A stretch of 34,883 nucleotides of DNA from Azonexaceae bacterium. Lineage in GTDB: Bacteria > Pseudomonadota > Gammaproteobacteria > Burkholderiales > Rhodocyclaceae. The notes under the pieces are model-generated. The model made no database searches. It worked only from the letters and a program-made list of their open reading frames with translations, and was not told where the DNA came from. Below are positions 16,585-26,073 of this stretch, in pieces (the stretch's first letter is position 1; each line of letters opens with the position of its first letter). The translations under genes and the position numbers were made by a program. The DNA lies in the NCBI GenBank assembly GCA_009469675.1, contig SSSZ01000080.1, forward strand, positions 1 through 34,883. The letters are read 5' to 3'.

Positions 16585-17835
16585 ATGTCCCGTCGAAAAC
16601 CCCCGCAACACCCCCCCGAACCGCCCCTGACCGGCTACAGCCAGGTGGCGAAAACCGTCCTCCAGGAAGGGGCCTCGCGGGTGGAAGAGATGCATCGGGC
16701 GATCGCCGCCCAGTCCTTCGACCTCGTCAAGGGGATTCCCCTGGCCGGCGCCCCGGCCCGCCTGGTGCAACAGGCCCACGACGCCATCGCTGGCGGCGTC
16801 TACACCGCCATCCGCCAGGGGGGCGGCGGCCTGCTCGACCTGGCTGCCTTTCTGGAAAAACCGGGGACGGCGCCGGCCGCACCCGCTGCCGGAGACACCC
16901 CGCCCGACCCGCCCAGCCGCCTCGCCAGCGGCATGCGCAGCGCCCTCAACGCCGCCTTCGGCGACCATTTCGCCGAGACCAACAACATCCTCGCCCTGAC
17001 CATGGATCTGCGCCTCGGCGGTCAGCCCGTGGCCCTCCACCGGGAGGCCCTGGCCCGGGCCTACCCGGCCGCCGGCGACCGCGTCTGTGTGTTCATCCAC
17101 GGCCTCTGGCACGACGAACACTGCTGGGAGGCCAGCGGCGGCGGCGTCGACATGCCCCGGCAGGTCGCCCGCGACACCGGGCACGCCCCCCTCACCCTGC
17201 GTTACAACACGGGGCTGCCCATCGTCGAAAACGGCGCCCAACTGGCGGTACTGCTGGCCGAACTGCTCGAAGCCTGGCCGGTGCCGTTACACGAGCTGGT
17301 TCTCATCGGCCACAGCATGGGCGGGCTGGTGGCGCGCAGCGCCTGCACCCAGGCCGCCGCCGCGGGCCTGAACTGGCTCGAGCGCACCCGCATGGTGATA
17401 TGTCTCGGCTCGCCCCACCTCGGCTCCCCCGTCGAGCGACTGGGCGAACTGGCCACCACGGCTCTGGGCCTCTCGGCCATCACCGCCCCCCTGGGCCAGA
17501 TCGCGGCGCAGCGCAGCCAGGGCATCCAGGATCTGCGCCACGGCCTGGGGCCGCCGACCCAGACTGCCAACCACATCGCCTGGCGCTTCGTCGGCGGCAG
17601 CGTCGCCGACGACCCCGACGATCCCCTCGGGGAAATCATCGGCGACGGCCTGGTCACCCTGTCGAGCGCCACCGCCCACGAACTCACCGGCGACGTCGAC
17701 AGCGTCCGCCTGGGGGGCGTCGGCCACATGGAACTCATCAAGGAGGCCCGGGTTTATCGCCGCATCCTGGCCTGGCTCAAGGCCGGCCCCGGCCTCAGCC
17801 GGCGGGCCGGCCGGCGTGGCGGAGGACGAGGCTGA
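16585..17835 (+). CDS. Lipase-like alpha/beta hydrolase (PGAP1-like)
   Basis: The 416-residue protein has a proline-rich start, a helical N-terminal part (about 15-140) and a hydrolase domain (about 160-400). The oxyanion strand is VCVFIHGLWHDE, the nucleophile S244 lies in GHSMGG, a likely acid D354 in GDGLV and the base H381 in GVGHMEL. A lipase or esterase on membrane lipids or acylated substrates is likely; no signal peptide is seen. The start ATG at 16585-16587 has AAGGA about 6 bases upstream. The last 41 bp overlap the 3' end of the convergent histidine kinase gene, so read-through antisense effects are possible. Confidence 0.85.
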   Translation: MSRRKPPQHPPEPPLTGYSQVAKTVLQEGASRVEEMHRAIAAQSFDLVKGIPLAGAPARLVQQAHDAIAGGVYTAIRQGGGGLLDLAAFLEKPGTAPAAPAAGDTPPDPPSRLASGMRSALNAAFGDHFAETNNILALTMDLRLGGQPVALHREALARAYPAAGDRVCVFIHGLWHDEHCWEASGGGVDMPRQVARDTGHAPLTLRYNTGLPIVENGAQLAVLLAELLEAWPVPLHELVLIGHSMGGLVARSACTQAAAAGLNWLERTRMVICLGSPHLGSPVERLGELATTALGLSAITAPLGQIAAQRSQGIQDLRHGLGPPTQTANHIAWRFVGGSVADDPDDPLGEIIGDGLVTLSSATAHELTGDVDSVRLGGVGHMELIKEARVYRRILAWLKAGPGLSRRAGRRGGGRG

Positions 17836-20800
17836 GCAGGGCGTCGGCGTCGATGGGCTTGGCGATGTGGTCCGCCATCCCCGCCGCCAGGCATTTCTCC
17901 CGCTCTTCGGCGAGGGCGTGGGCGGTCTGGCCGACGATGGGCAGGCCGGGCACCAATTCGAGGATACGGCGGGTCGCTTCGTAGCCGTCCATCTCGGGCA
18001 TCTGGATATCCATCAGCACGAGGTCGAAAGCGGCGCTGCCCTTCTCGATCACCTGGTCCACCGCCGCCCGGCCGTTGGCCGCCAGGACCACCGTGGCGCC
18101 GGCATCGCGCAGGTAGTCGCGGAGCACGAGCTGGTTGAGGGGATCGTCCTCGGCCACCAGGATGGTCAGGCCGGCCAGACTCCGGGCCTCGCCCGGCCCG
18201 CCGGTCGCCTCGGGCTCGGCGGCGCCGCCGGGCCGGGAGGCCGGGTGCAAGGGCAGGGAAAATTCGAAGGTACTGCCCCGGCCGACGGCGCTGTCGACCC
18301 GGATGTCGCCCCCCATCAGCTCCAGGAGACGCTTGGAGATGGCCAGGCCCAGGCCGGTGCCGCCGAAACGCCGACTGGCCGAACCGTCTGCCTGCTGGAA
18401 GGGGTTGAAGAGGAGGCCCAGGCTCTCCGGGCTGATGCCGATGCCGGTATCGGCGACGCGAAAGTGCAGGCGCCCGGCTTGGCTGAACACGCTGAGGCGG
18501 ATGCCGCCGGATTCGGTGAATTTGACGGCGTTGGACAGCAGGTTGAGAAGGATCTGGCCGATGCGCAGGGGATCGCCCAGGCAGCCGGCCGGCAGGCCCG
18601 GCGCCCAATCGACAGCGAGTTCGAGGCCCTTGCGCGCCGCCGCCTCGTGCACCAGGTCCACAGCGTGGTCGACGACTTCGGCGATGACCATATCGACCGG
18701 ATCGATCCGCAGCTTCCCCGCCTCGATCTTGGAAAAGTCGAGAATCTCGTTGACCACGGCCAACAGACGGTTGCCCGAAGCCATGATCTTTTCGAAGGCA
18801 TCGCGGGCCTTGTCGCGGTCGTCGCAACGCCGCCAGCCAATCTTGGCAAAGCCGAGGACGCCGTTCAAGGGGGTGCGGATTTCGTGGCTCATGTTGGCGA
18901 GGAATTCGCTGCGCACCCGGGCCAGGTTTTCGGCGGCGGTCAGGGCCTGTTCCCGGGCGCTGGCGGCCGCCCACTGCTCGCTCATGTCGACAAAACTGAT
19001 GACCGCGCCGCTGACCGCCCCCTGGTGCTCGATGGGATGGACCGCATACATCACCGGAATGGCCCGCCCGTCGGCGTGCCAATAGACCTCGTCGCTGACC
19101 CGCAGCTGCTGCCCGGCCATCACCGCCCGGCGCCCCCGGCAGTCCTCGGCCGGATAGGGCGAGCCGTCGGCCCGGTGGTGATGGAACAGGGCGTGGGCCG
19201 ACCGGCCGATGGCGGCTTCCGGCGTCAGCCCGAGCAAGGCGCAGGCGGCGGGGTTGATGAAGGTGATCCGGCCCTCGGTGTCGACCCCGTAGAGTCCGTC
19301 AGCGGAAGAACGCAGGATGTGGCTGGCCCGCGCCTCGGTCTCGAGCAGGGCGGCGGTACGCTCCCGCACCAGGGTTTCGAGGTGCTGCCGGTGCTCTTCC
19401 AATTCGGCGGCGATGCGCTTCTTTTCGGTGACGTCCCGGGCCGAGCCGACGGTGCCGATGACCTCGCCCTTTTCGTTGATGAAGGGCGATTTGTGCACGT
19501 CGAGGCAGACGAATTCGCCGCGCACGTTGCCGAATTCCTCGAAGACCGACGGCCGGTTCGCCGCCAGGGTGATGGCGTCGCTGTCCTGGCAGAGTTCGCC
19601 GAAGGTGTGCCAGGCCGGGTTTTCCGGGTTACTTTCACGCTCCCGCCGGGCGAAGAAGAGGTCGTCCTTGCCGATCGGCTCGCTGGTATCCGCCGCCCCC
19701 AGTAGCTTTTCGCAGATCGCCTTGTTGGCGAACAGGTAGCGCTTGTGCAAATCCTTGGCCCAGATCAGGTCCGGAACGTTGTCGCACAGGAGGCGCAGCA
19801 TCGCCGCCAGGCTCTGGGCGCGCTCCTCGCTGCGCTTCAAGGCTTCGGCGGTGCGCCGCCCGGGGGTGACGTCGCGGCCGACGATGACCATGGCCTTGCG
19901 CCCGCCCTGGTCGTCGAAGAGGGGCACCTTGACGACGTCGAAATAGGTGGCCTCGCCGGCCCCGTCGACGCCCCGCTCCTCGGTGGGAAAAATGCCGCCT
20001 GCACGCCAGGCGTCCTCGTCGCTGCGGCTGCAGGCGGCCAGCCATTCGGCCAGATCCGGCCGGGCGGCGGCGATTTCGGCGTCGGTACGGCCCCGCCAGG
20101 CCTCGTCGGCCAGGCCGAACAGCCGCAGGCAGACGCTGTTGGCGACGAGCCAGCGGCCGGCTCCGTCCTTGAACTGGATCGAATCGGGCAGCGCCTCGAT
20201 GAGGGTCCGCAGCTGGGCCTCCCGGTCGGCCAGGGTGGCTTCGGCCTCGATGCGGGAAGTGATGTCGGTGGAAATGCCGCACAGGGCATAAATACTGCCG
20301 TCGTCGCGGCGCAGGGGCAGCTTGATTGAGAGATAAACCGCCGTCTTGCCGGTTTCCGGCACGGTGTTGGTTTCCTCCGCCCGCAGGGTTTCGCCGCCGT
20401 CGAGGACGCGCCGGTCGTTGCGGCGGATATCGGCGGCGGTGCGGGCGTCGAAGAACCTTTCGTCGCCCTGGCCGACGATGTCGGACATTTCCGCCCGCCA
20501 CAGCTCGCGGACGTGCCGGTTGGCGAACAGATAGCGCCCCTCGAAGTCCTTGAGGTAGATGTAGGCTTCAACGCCGTCGAGAATGGTGAGGAGCTTGGAT
20601 TCGCTTTCCCGCAGGGTTTCCACCATCCGCCGGCGTTCACTGATGTCCCGCGCCACGGCATAGATGAGTTGGCCCACCGGCCGCGCCCGCCACTCCATCC
20701 AGACGTAGTTGCCGTCGGCGTGGCGATAGCGATTGACGAAATTGAGGACGCTTTCCTGGGAGGCCAGGCGGCCGATGGCGGCGAGGGTGGAGTCGAGGTC

Positions 20801-21505
20801 GTCGGGATGGACGAAATCGAGAAAGACCCGGCCCTCCAGGCTTCCTGCCGGGTAGCCGAGAACCCGGGTCCATTCGGGGTTGAGGCGGACGAAGCGCCCC
20901 CCGGTGTCGGCGATGCACAACAGGTCGAGGCTCGACGTGAAGTAGCGGTCGAGTTCTTCGGTTTTCTCGCGCAGGGCGGCTTCCGAGCGTTTTACCCGGG
21001 CCAGGGCGAGCCCTCCCTGGATGGCCGTCGCCAACTTGGCGACCACTGCCCGCAGTTGGGCCAGTTCCCGCGGGTTGAACGCCTCCTCGGCCGCCGAATC
21101 GAGCTTGAGCACCCCCTGGCCGCCCAAGGGCAAAAGGGCGCAGGCCCCGACGGGATCGTCCTCGAAGGCCGTGAGCACGGCGCACTCGGGGCCGCTGAGG
21201 CGCTGCGGCCTGTCCCCCCGGGCCGCGGCCCACAGGGCATTGCCGGGAGGCAGGCGAGTGGAGCTTTCCCGGCTTCTGGGAAGGGCGTCGAGGAGGACCA
21301 GTTCCTTCTCCGGCCCATCATCGGCCTCGGGGTCGAACCACCAGACCGAGGCGCCGGCCAGGCGGCGCTTGCTCACCAGCACCCGGAGGAAATCGCGGCA
21401 CGTCGTCTGCGGGCAGCTGGTCCGCCCGATGGTCAGGGAAAGCTCGTAGAGGAAGAGCAGATCCTCGGTGATCCCGGGGTTGATGGGGCCGGCCGCTTCA
21501 GCCAT
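17795..21505 (-). CDS. Hybrid sensor histidine kinase with GAF-like and five PAS domains
   Basis: The 1236-residue protein has a GAF-like N-terminus (about 1-175), then five PAS segments at roughly 187-300, 305-420, 432-560, 568-700 and 728-855. HisKA follows with phospho-acceptor H874 (NMSHEIRTPLNG), then HATPase (about 975-1090; N-box LLSNAVKF, DTGIGI, GGTGLGL) and a receiver domain with D1166 (LVLMDIQMPEMDG). No membrane segments are evident, so it senses cytosolic signals, perhaps redox, flavin or small ligands. Its ATG at 21503-21505 lies inside the end of the FIST gene (8-bp overlap), so the FIST protein is probably its sensory partner. No separate output regulator gene adjoins. Confidence 0.95.
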   Translation of the reverse strand: MAEAAGPINPGITEDLLFLYELSLTIGRTSCPQTTCRDFLRVLVSKRRLAGASVWWFDPEADDGPEKELVLLDALPRSRESSTRLPPGNALWAAARGDRPQRLSGPECAVLTAFEDDPVGACALLPLGGQGVLKLDSAAEEAFNPRELAQLRAVVAKLATAIQGGLALARVKRSEAALREKTEELDRYFTSSLDLLCIADTGGRFVRLNPEWTRVLGYPAGSLEGRVFLDFVHPDDLDSTLAAIGRLASQESVLNFVNRYRHADGNYVWMEWRARPVGQLIYAVARDISERRRMVETLRESESKLLTILDGVEAYIYLKDFEGRYLFANRHVRELWRAEMSDIVGQGDERFFDARTAADIRRNDRRVLDGGETLRAEETNTVPETGKTAVYLSIKLPLRRDDGSIYALCGISTDITSRIEAEATLADREAQLRTLIEALPDSIQFKDGAGRWLVANSVCLRLFGLADEAWRGRTDAEIAAARPDLAEWLAACSRSDEDAWRAGGIFPTEERGVDGAGEATYFDVVKVPLFDDQGGRKAMVIVGRDVTPGRRTAEALKRSEERAQSLAAMLRLLCDNVPDLIWAKDLHKRYLFANKAICEKLLGAADTSEPIGKDDLFFARRERESNPENPAWHTFGELCQDSDAITLAANRPSVFEEFGNVRGEFVCLDVHKSPFINEKGEVIGTVGSARDVTEKKRIAAELEEHRQHLETLVRERTAALLETEARASHILRSSADGLYGVDTEGRITFINPAACALLGLTPEAAIGRSAHALFHHHRADGSPYPAEDCRGRRAVMAGQQLRVSDEVYWHADGRAIPVMYAVHPIEHQGAVSGAVISFVDMSEQWAAASAREQALTAAENLARVRSEFLANMSHEIRTPLNGVLGFAKIGWRRCDDRDKARDAFEKIMASGNRLLAVVNEILDFSKIEAGKLRIDPVDMVIAEVVDHAVDLVHEAAARKGLELAVDWAPGLPAGCLGDPLRIGQILLNLLSNAVKFTESGGIRLSVFSQAGRLHFRVADTGIGISPESLGLLFNPFQQADGSASRRFGGTGLGLAISKRLLELMGGDIRVDSAVGRGSTFEFSLPLHPASRPGGAAEPEATGGPGEARSLAGLTILVAEDDPLNQLVLRDYLRDAGATVVLAANGRAAVDQVIEKGSAAFDLVLMDIQMPEMDGYEATRRILELVPGLPIVGQTAHALAEEREKCLAAGMADHIAKPIDADALLSLVLRHAGRPAG

Positions 21506-22598
21506 GGGTCAGCCCGACGACGATGGTCTTGTTGAAGAATTCGATGCTGCTCCGCCCGTTGGCGGCGATTTCGCCGAGGGCCAGGACGCCCTCGGGAGCA
21601 ACATCGGCAAACCGCGCCACGGCGTCGGCCACGGCGTCGAGCTCGGCGTCGAAGCCGTCGGCGAGAAAGCGGGCGCGGGAATAGCAGTCGGAAACGAAAC
21701 AGCGCACCACCCCGGCGGGATCGCCGCAGTCGTCCACGGCCTGCCGCGCCGCGGCGACCAGGGACGCCCGATCACCGTGGGCGAGGTACATGACCGAGTT
21801 TTCGCTGACGTGGGAAAGAACCACCAGCTCATCGGCGTCGTTGACACCGACGGGGTCGCGCATGACGTCTTCGCCGCCGTCCTTGCCGATACACAGGGGA
21901 AACGAGGCGACCACGTCGGGAAAGATGGGTTTTCCCGCCCATTGCGGCTGGTGCGCCCCAACGAGGCGGCGATAGAAGCTCCCGGCCGGCTCCCAGTTGA
22001 GTTCCTCGATGACGTTGCCGCGGGTGCGGGAGGCGACGAAAGGCCCTTCGATCCGCGTCCAGCCGTGCCGCACCTGGACCGTCGCCGCCTGCGGCGTAAC
22101 GATGAGCAGGGCGCCGTCGATGAGCAGGCCGGCCTCGGTGAACAGGGCCGGTTCGCGGCGCAGGTCGCGGTAGCCGGCACCGGCGCCGACATGGCTGAGG
22201 CGGCTGCCGTAACGGTCGAAAACGCCTTCGAGAAAGCCGGTGATGTTGGGGGCCAGGCAGTCGACAAAGAGGTAGGCGCTCGCCGCCTGGCCCGCCGGCA
22301 CTTCCGGCGGGGCGCCGCGCCAGCGCACCTCGGCGGGGGCCAGTTCGGCGACGGTCGCCCGGCTTGCCGCCGGCAAGGGAACGGCGACCAGGCCGGCATC
22401 CTGAAGCCTTCCCCCCTGGATGAGGCCGGGAAAGATTCCGCCACAGGCCCGCAGACCGCCTGCCCGCAGGGCCGCCAGCAATTCCGCCAGGGCCTCGCCG
22501 TGGCGATCGCTGAGACAGAGGAGCCAAAGGGCGTCGGCGGGGGCGGCGGCCCGCAGTTCGGCCACCATCTGACCCGGGGTGGAAAAGGGAAGATACAT
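21498..22598 (-). CDS. FIST signal-transduction domain protein
   Basis: The 366-residue protein has the FIST_N plus FIST_C architecture: an N-terminal part containing GGIFPGLI, VDCLAPNITGFLEG and GAGAGYRDL, and a C-terminal part with GVNDADELVVLSHVSENS, CFVSDCYSRARFL and GVLALGEIAANG. FIST domains are proposed to bind small ligands such as amino acids and are usually linked to kinases or cyclases. The gene overlaps the hybrid kinase start by 8 bp, which supports a FIST-kinase pair. No signal peptide is present. Upstream is a 93-bp gap with a short AT-rich part (about 22615-22645) that may hold a promoter. Confidence 0.9.
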   Translation of the reverse strand: MYLPFSTPGQMVAELRAAAPADALWLLCLSDRHGEALAELLAALRAGGLRACGGIFPGLIQGGRLQDAGLVAVPLPAASRATVAELAPAEVRWRGAPPEVPAGQAASAYLFVDCLAPNITGFLEGVFDRYGSRLSHVGAGAGYRDLRREPALFTEAGLLIDGALLIVTPQAATVQVRHGWTRIEGPFVASRTRGNVIEELNWEPAGSFYRRLVGAHQPQWAGKPIFPDVVASFPLCIGKDGGEDVMRDPVGVNDADELVVLSHVSENSVMYLAHGDRASLVAAARQAVDDCGDPAGVVRCFVSDCYSRARFLADGFDAELDAVADAVARFADVAPEGVLALGEIAANGRSSIEFFNKTIVVGLTHG

Positions 22599-22691
22599 AC
22601 GCCCCGCCGCTTTCTATGATCTAAGTAATACCATTCTATCCAAAAGGCGGCGGGCGGTTGGGGGGTTTTCGGTCTGGGGCCGGAATCCCGC

Positions 22692-24317
22692 TCAGAGCGA
22701 GGTGGCAAACCGCCGCCCGGCCGTGCGCAACACCCGCTCGGCGGCCAGGACGCCCCGGTATTGGGCTTCTTCGCACAGGGAAAAACCCGAAAGATCGGCA
22801 TGGGCGAGCTTGAGGCGGGGACTGTCGAAGGCCGCCAGGATTTCGCGCTCGCCGCCCCACAGGCTGCCGGGAATCGGCCGGCGCATGGCGTGGCCGTTGC
22901 GGAAAACGTCGAGGCGGGTGGTAAGGCGGCGGATATCGGGATGGATTCTTTCCAGCTCCGCCAGGATGCCCTCGGCCCAGGCCTCCCGCGGGGTTTCGAG
23001 GAGCCGGCGGCGGCCTTCCGCCGGTTCGACCTCGCTCAGGGCGCGGTAGTAGGTGAATACGGTGCCCGGCAGGCGGCGGCGGATGAGCTGGTGGGTGGCG
23101 ATGACGTAACCCAGGCCGGCCCCTTCGTAGAGCACGTTGTCCCAGGCTGGCGGGGCGCCACGGCGCTCCTGGGGAAAATCGCCGAGATGAAGGTTGGCGA
23201 CCAGCCAGGGGGCGTAGTCGCCGGCCTGGGCGGCGGCCTTGAGGCGGGCCGGGATTTCCCGCCAGACCCGGTGGAGGAGAAAAACCGGGGCGGCCCAGAC
23301 GAGCTGGCGCGCCACCACCCGGCGCGAACGGGCTTCGCCGGCGTGCCAGTAATCGACGGCGATTTCGCCCTTGCCTTCGCTCACCCGCCAGGCGGCGGCG
23401 CCGGTCCGCAGGCGTTGGCCGACTCGCCGGGCCAGGGCCTTGGCCAGCCAGCCGTTGCCGTCGGGAGCGGTGAGTACGGCGTCGCCGACGGCATTGGCGG
23501 CCTGGCCGTTGCGGCAGGCGAAGTAATGGAGGCCGGCCCAGGCCGAGGTGCGGTCGTGGCGGGTGCCGTAATCGTCGCGGCAGGCGTAGTTGGCGAGCCA
23601 GTGCAGCGTGGGGGCGGTGAAGCCGTTGTCGTTCAGCCAGCGGCTGAAGGGGAGGCGGTCCAGGGCCAGCCAGGCCGGATCGCGGCTCGACAGCTCCATG
23701 GGCAGAGCAAAGGCCCGCCGGCCGTCTTTGCCGCGGGCGGCCTTGAGTTCCTCCATGCGGGCGTGAAAGCGGCGCTGCTGCGCCAGTTCGTCGGGGGCAA
23801 GGCCGGAGTGGGGGAGGAGTCCCTCTTCCCACAGACCGTCCTTGAAGACCCGCTCCTGCGGCGTGGCGCAGAGATAGCGTTCGTCGTAGCCGGGTTTCTC
23901 GGCCGCCGGATCGCCGGCCAGCACCCCCAGTTCGGCCAGGAGTTCCCGCGTCGCCCGGGCTTCCCGGCCGGGCAGCGGCAGGTAGTGGGCGCCCCAGGGA
24001 TAGGCGACAAGCGGGCTGGCGCCGGAACGGGCGTTGCCGCCGGGTTCGTTCTCCAGTTCGACGAGGAGAAAGTCGTCGAGGCCGCTTTTGTCGAGCTTCC
24101 ACGCCGCCGAGAGGCCGGCCATGCCGCCCCCGACGATGAGCACCCCGGTGCGCGTCGTCTCGTCCGGCTCGGGAAAGCCGCCGTCGCGCAGGCGGTGGCC
24201 CAGGCCGGCCGCCATGCCGAGCAGTTCGCCGGGGGGCAGGGCGGGGCTGGCGGCGGGGGCGCAGCCGGCCAAGGCGGCGGCCCCCAGGGTCTGGAGAAAG
24301 GCGCGGCGGCTGGTCAC
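22692..24317 (-). CDS. Tat-exported FAD-dependent oxidoreductase (amine-oxidase-like)
   Basis: The 541-residue protein begins with a GTG start at 24315-24317 and a twin-arginine signal (SRRAFLQTLGAAALAGCAPA). C19 could be a lipobox cysteine (LAGC), which would make it a periplasmic lipoprotein. The FAD Rossmann motif is VLIVGGGMAGLSAAW (about 59-73), followed by a GGNARSG flavin-binding loop. The C-terminal part ends with a LSGFSLCEEAQYRG element of the flavin amine oxidase superfamily. The substrate is unknown. The metalloprotease gene ends 34 bp upstream, so both are probably co-transcribed. Confidence 0.85.
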   Translation of the reverse strand: MTSRRAFLQTLGAAALAGCAPAASPALPPGELLGMAAGLGHRLRDGGFPEPDETTRTGVLIVGGGMAGLSAAWKLDKSGLDDFLLVELENEPGGNARSGASPLVAYPWGAHYLPLPGREARATRELLAELGVLAGDPAAEKPGYDERYLCATPQERVFKDGLWEEGLLPHSGLAPDELAQQRRFHARMEELKAARGKDGRRAFALPMELSSRDPAWLALDRLPFSRWLNDNGFTAPTLHWLANYACRDDYGTRHDRTSAWAGLHYFACRNGQAANAVGDAVLTAPDGNGWLAKALARRVGQRLRTGAAAWRVSEGKGEIAVDYWHAGEARSRRVVARQLVWAAPVFLLHRVWREIPARLKAAAQAGDYAPWLVANLHLGDFPQERRGAPPAWDNVLYEGAGLGYVIATHQLIRRRLPGTVFTYYRALSEVEPAEGRRRLLETPREAWAEGILAELERIHPDIRRLTTRLDVFRNGHAMRRPIPGSLWGGEREILAAFDSPRLKLAHADLSGFSLCEEAQYRGVLAAERVLRTAGRRFATSL

Positions 24318-24351
24318 GACGGCGCCGCGGCACGGGAAGGCCCGTCCCGCC

Positions 24352-25941
24352 TCAAGAGCAGCCCCCCAGGGCGGCCCGGCCCTGGACCCGGCGGACCTGG
24401 CTGCGCAGCCGCGTCACGGCCAGGGAGAGACGGCGGCGGTCGGCCGGGGCGACGGCGGCATCCCGTTCGGCGACGAGATCGGCAAGCCGCCTCTGCAGGC
24501 CGGCGAGCTGGCCGAGAAGGGTCGGGCAATCGATGGGCGGCACCACGGTAACCGCCAGGTAACGCCGGCTGCGCTCGACCACGAGGTGCCGCACCCGCTC
24601 GATCTGGCTGGCCGACAGCCGGCCGCTGCCGCCGTGGTTCCAGTAGGACATGATGTTCTGGCGGGCCAGGGCAAAGGGGCGGCCGGCCAGGGTCACGGCG
24701 TTGACGGCCGTGGCCTGGGAGAGGGAAACGATGTAGGGGTCGGGCGGGGTGTCGTCGATGAGGCTCCGGTCGCCGTCGAGTTCATCGACCGACTGGCCGT
24801 TGAGGATGTAGTCGGTTGCCTGCCGCTCGTTCTGGAAATCCCGGCCGTGGGTGTGGGGCAGGCCGAAGTGGTGGCCGAGTTCGTGGGGCAGGACACCGAG
24901 GGCATTGGGGTCGAAAAAGCTCATGGCGACGAAATCGTAGGTCCACCAGGAAAAACCGCCGCCGATGGAGGTGCTTCCCGGGCCGAAACGATGGACCACG
25001 ACGACGCTCCGTTCTTGGGCGGCGATCCGGTTGAGGCGGGCCGCCGCCGCCGGCCACCAGGGGTCGCCTTCGCCGGTCAGCTTGTTGACCTCGGTATCGC
25101 GCAACTCGCGCAGCACGCCGTCCCAGACAAAGCGCACGCCGGCGGCGGCGAAAACCCGGTTGGCCTCGTCCACCCAGTGCTGGGCGCCGTCGACGGCAAT
25201 GGCGCAGGGTCGGCTGCCGTCGTCGTCGGCCACCCGGAAAACGACCAGGGGAACGAGATAGTTCGGAGCCGCCTGGGTCGAGTATTTCTTGACCAGGACG
25301 CCCTGGGTTGCCATATTGACCTCGACGGCGCCATGTTGAAAATAGCCGATGGTGTAGGTGATGCGCCCCCGGATTTCGGTGGCCGGGGCGGCGCTGGGGT
25401 AGCCCAGGAGTCCCCGTTCGCCGCGCAGTTCGGCCCAGCGCTCGCGGATGGCGCCGAAAACCTCGTGGGCGCCGGTGGCCGGGGTCCAGTAGAGGGAGCC
25501 ATTCTGGCAGTGGTTGTAGCGGCCGACGCCGTCGGCGCAGGGCGTCTCGTCGGTCAGCGGGTAGCCCAGGGGCGACAGTTCGCCCCCCAGATCCCGCCAG
25601 CGCTGCCGGATCAGCCCATGGATTTCATGGGCACCGGTGGCGGGGTGCCAGTAGATCGAGGCGCGCTCAAAATCGTTGAAGCGGCCTACGCCGTCCCGGG
25701 CCGCCGTCTCGTCCGTCGTCGGATAGCCCAGGAAGGAGCCGGCTCCGCCCAGGGCCAGCCAGCGGTCGCGGATCATGCCGTGGATTTCCCAGGCGCCGGT
25801 CTGCGGGTGCCAGTAGATGCTGCCGTTCTGGAATTCCTGCTGGCGCCCGCCGTTGGGTGCCGCCGTTTCGCGGCCCAGGGGGCTGCCGAGAAACCCCCGG
25901 GCGCCGCCCAACTGCCGGTATTTGTCGCTGATCGCCGTCAT
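24352..25941 (-). CDS. LGFP-repeat zinc metalloprotease (M43-like)
   Basis: The 529-residue protein begins with about four LGFP-type repeats (about 8-210; LGSPLGRET, LGYPTTDET, LGYPLTDET, LGYPS, with SIYWHPATGAHEIHG between). A metzincin protease domain follows, with the zinc site HELGHHFGLPH at 353-363 and a Met-turn in NIMSYWNHGG, resembling M43 cytophagalysins. A charged helical tail (about 475-529) ends in GGCS. LGFP repeats are best known from actinobacterial cell-wall-associated proteins. There is no signal peptide, although the fold suggests an extracellular protein. The start is the ATG at 25939-25941, with AGGAGG at good spacing. It is the first gene of a probable unit with the FAD oxidoreductase. 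Confidence 0.85.
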   Translation of the reverse strand: MTAISDKYRQLGGARGFLGSPLGRETAAPNGGRQQEFQNGSIYWHPQTGAWEIHGMIRDRWLALGGAGSFLGYPTTDETAARDGVGRFNDFERASIYWHPATGAHEIHGLIRQRWRDLGGELSPLGYPLTDETPCADGVGRYNHCQNGSLYWTPATGAHEVFGAIRERWAELRGERGLLGYPSAAPATEIRGRITYTIGYFQHGAVEVNMATQGVLVKKYSTQAAPNYLVPLVVFRVADDDGSRPCAIAVDGAQHWVDEANRVFAAAGVRFVWDGVLRELRDTEVNKLTGEGDPWWPAAAARLNRIAAQERSVVVVHRFGPGSTSIGGGFSWWTYDFVAMSFFDPNALGVLPHELGHHFGLPHTHGRDFQNERQATDYILNGQSVDELDGDRSLIDDTPPDPYIVSLSQATAVNAVTLAGRPFALARQNIMSYWNHGGSGRLSASQIERVRHLVVERSRRYLAVTVVPPIDCPTLLGQLAGLQRRLADLVAERDAAVAPADRRRLSLAVTRLRSQVRRVQGRAALGGCS

Positions 25942-26073
25942 CTTGCCTCCTGTTGGGCCGCCCCCGGCCATGGACCGGTCCGGGCCACCAGGCCGAACCG
26001 CTACGGGGCAGTGTAGGCGAGGCCCGGCGGCAACGCCAGCGGCATGAAACGTCCCGGGCGGGGGGACCGGCGT

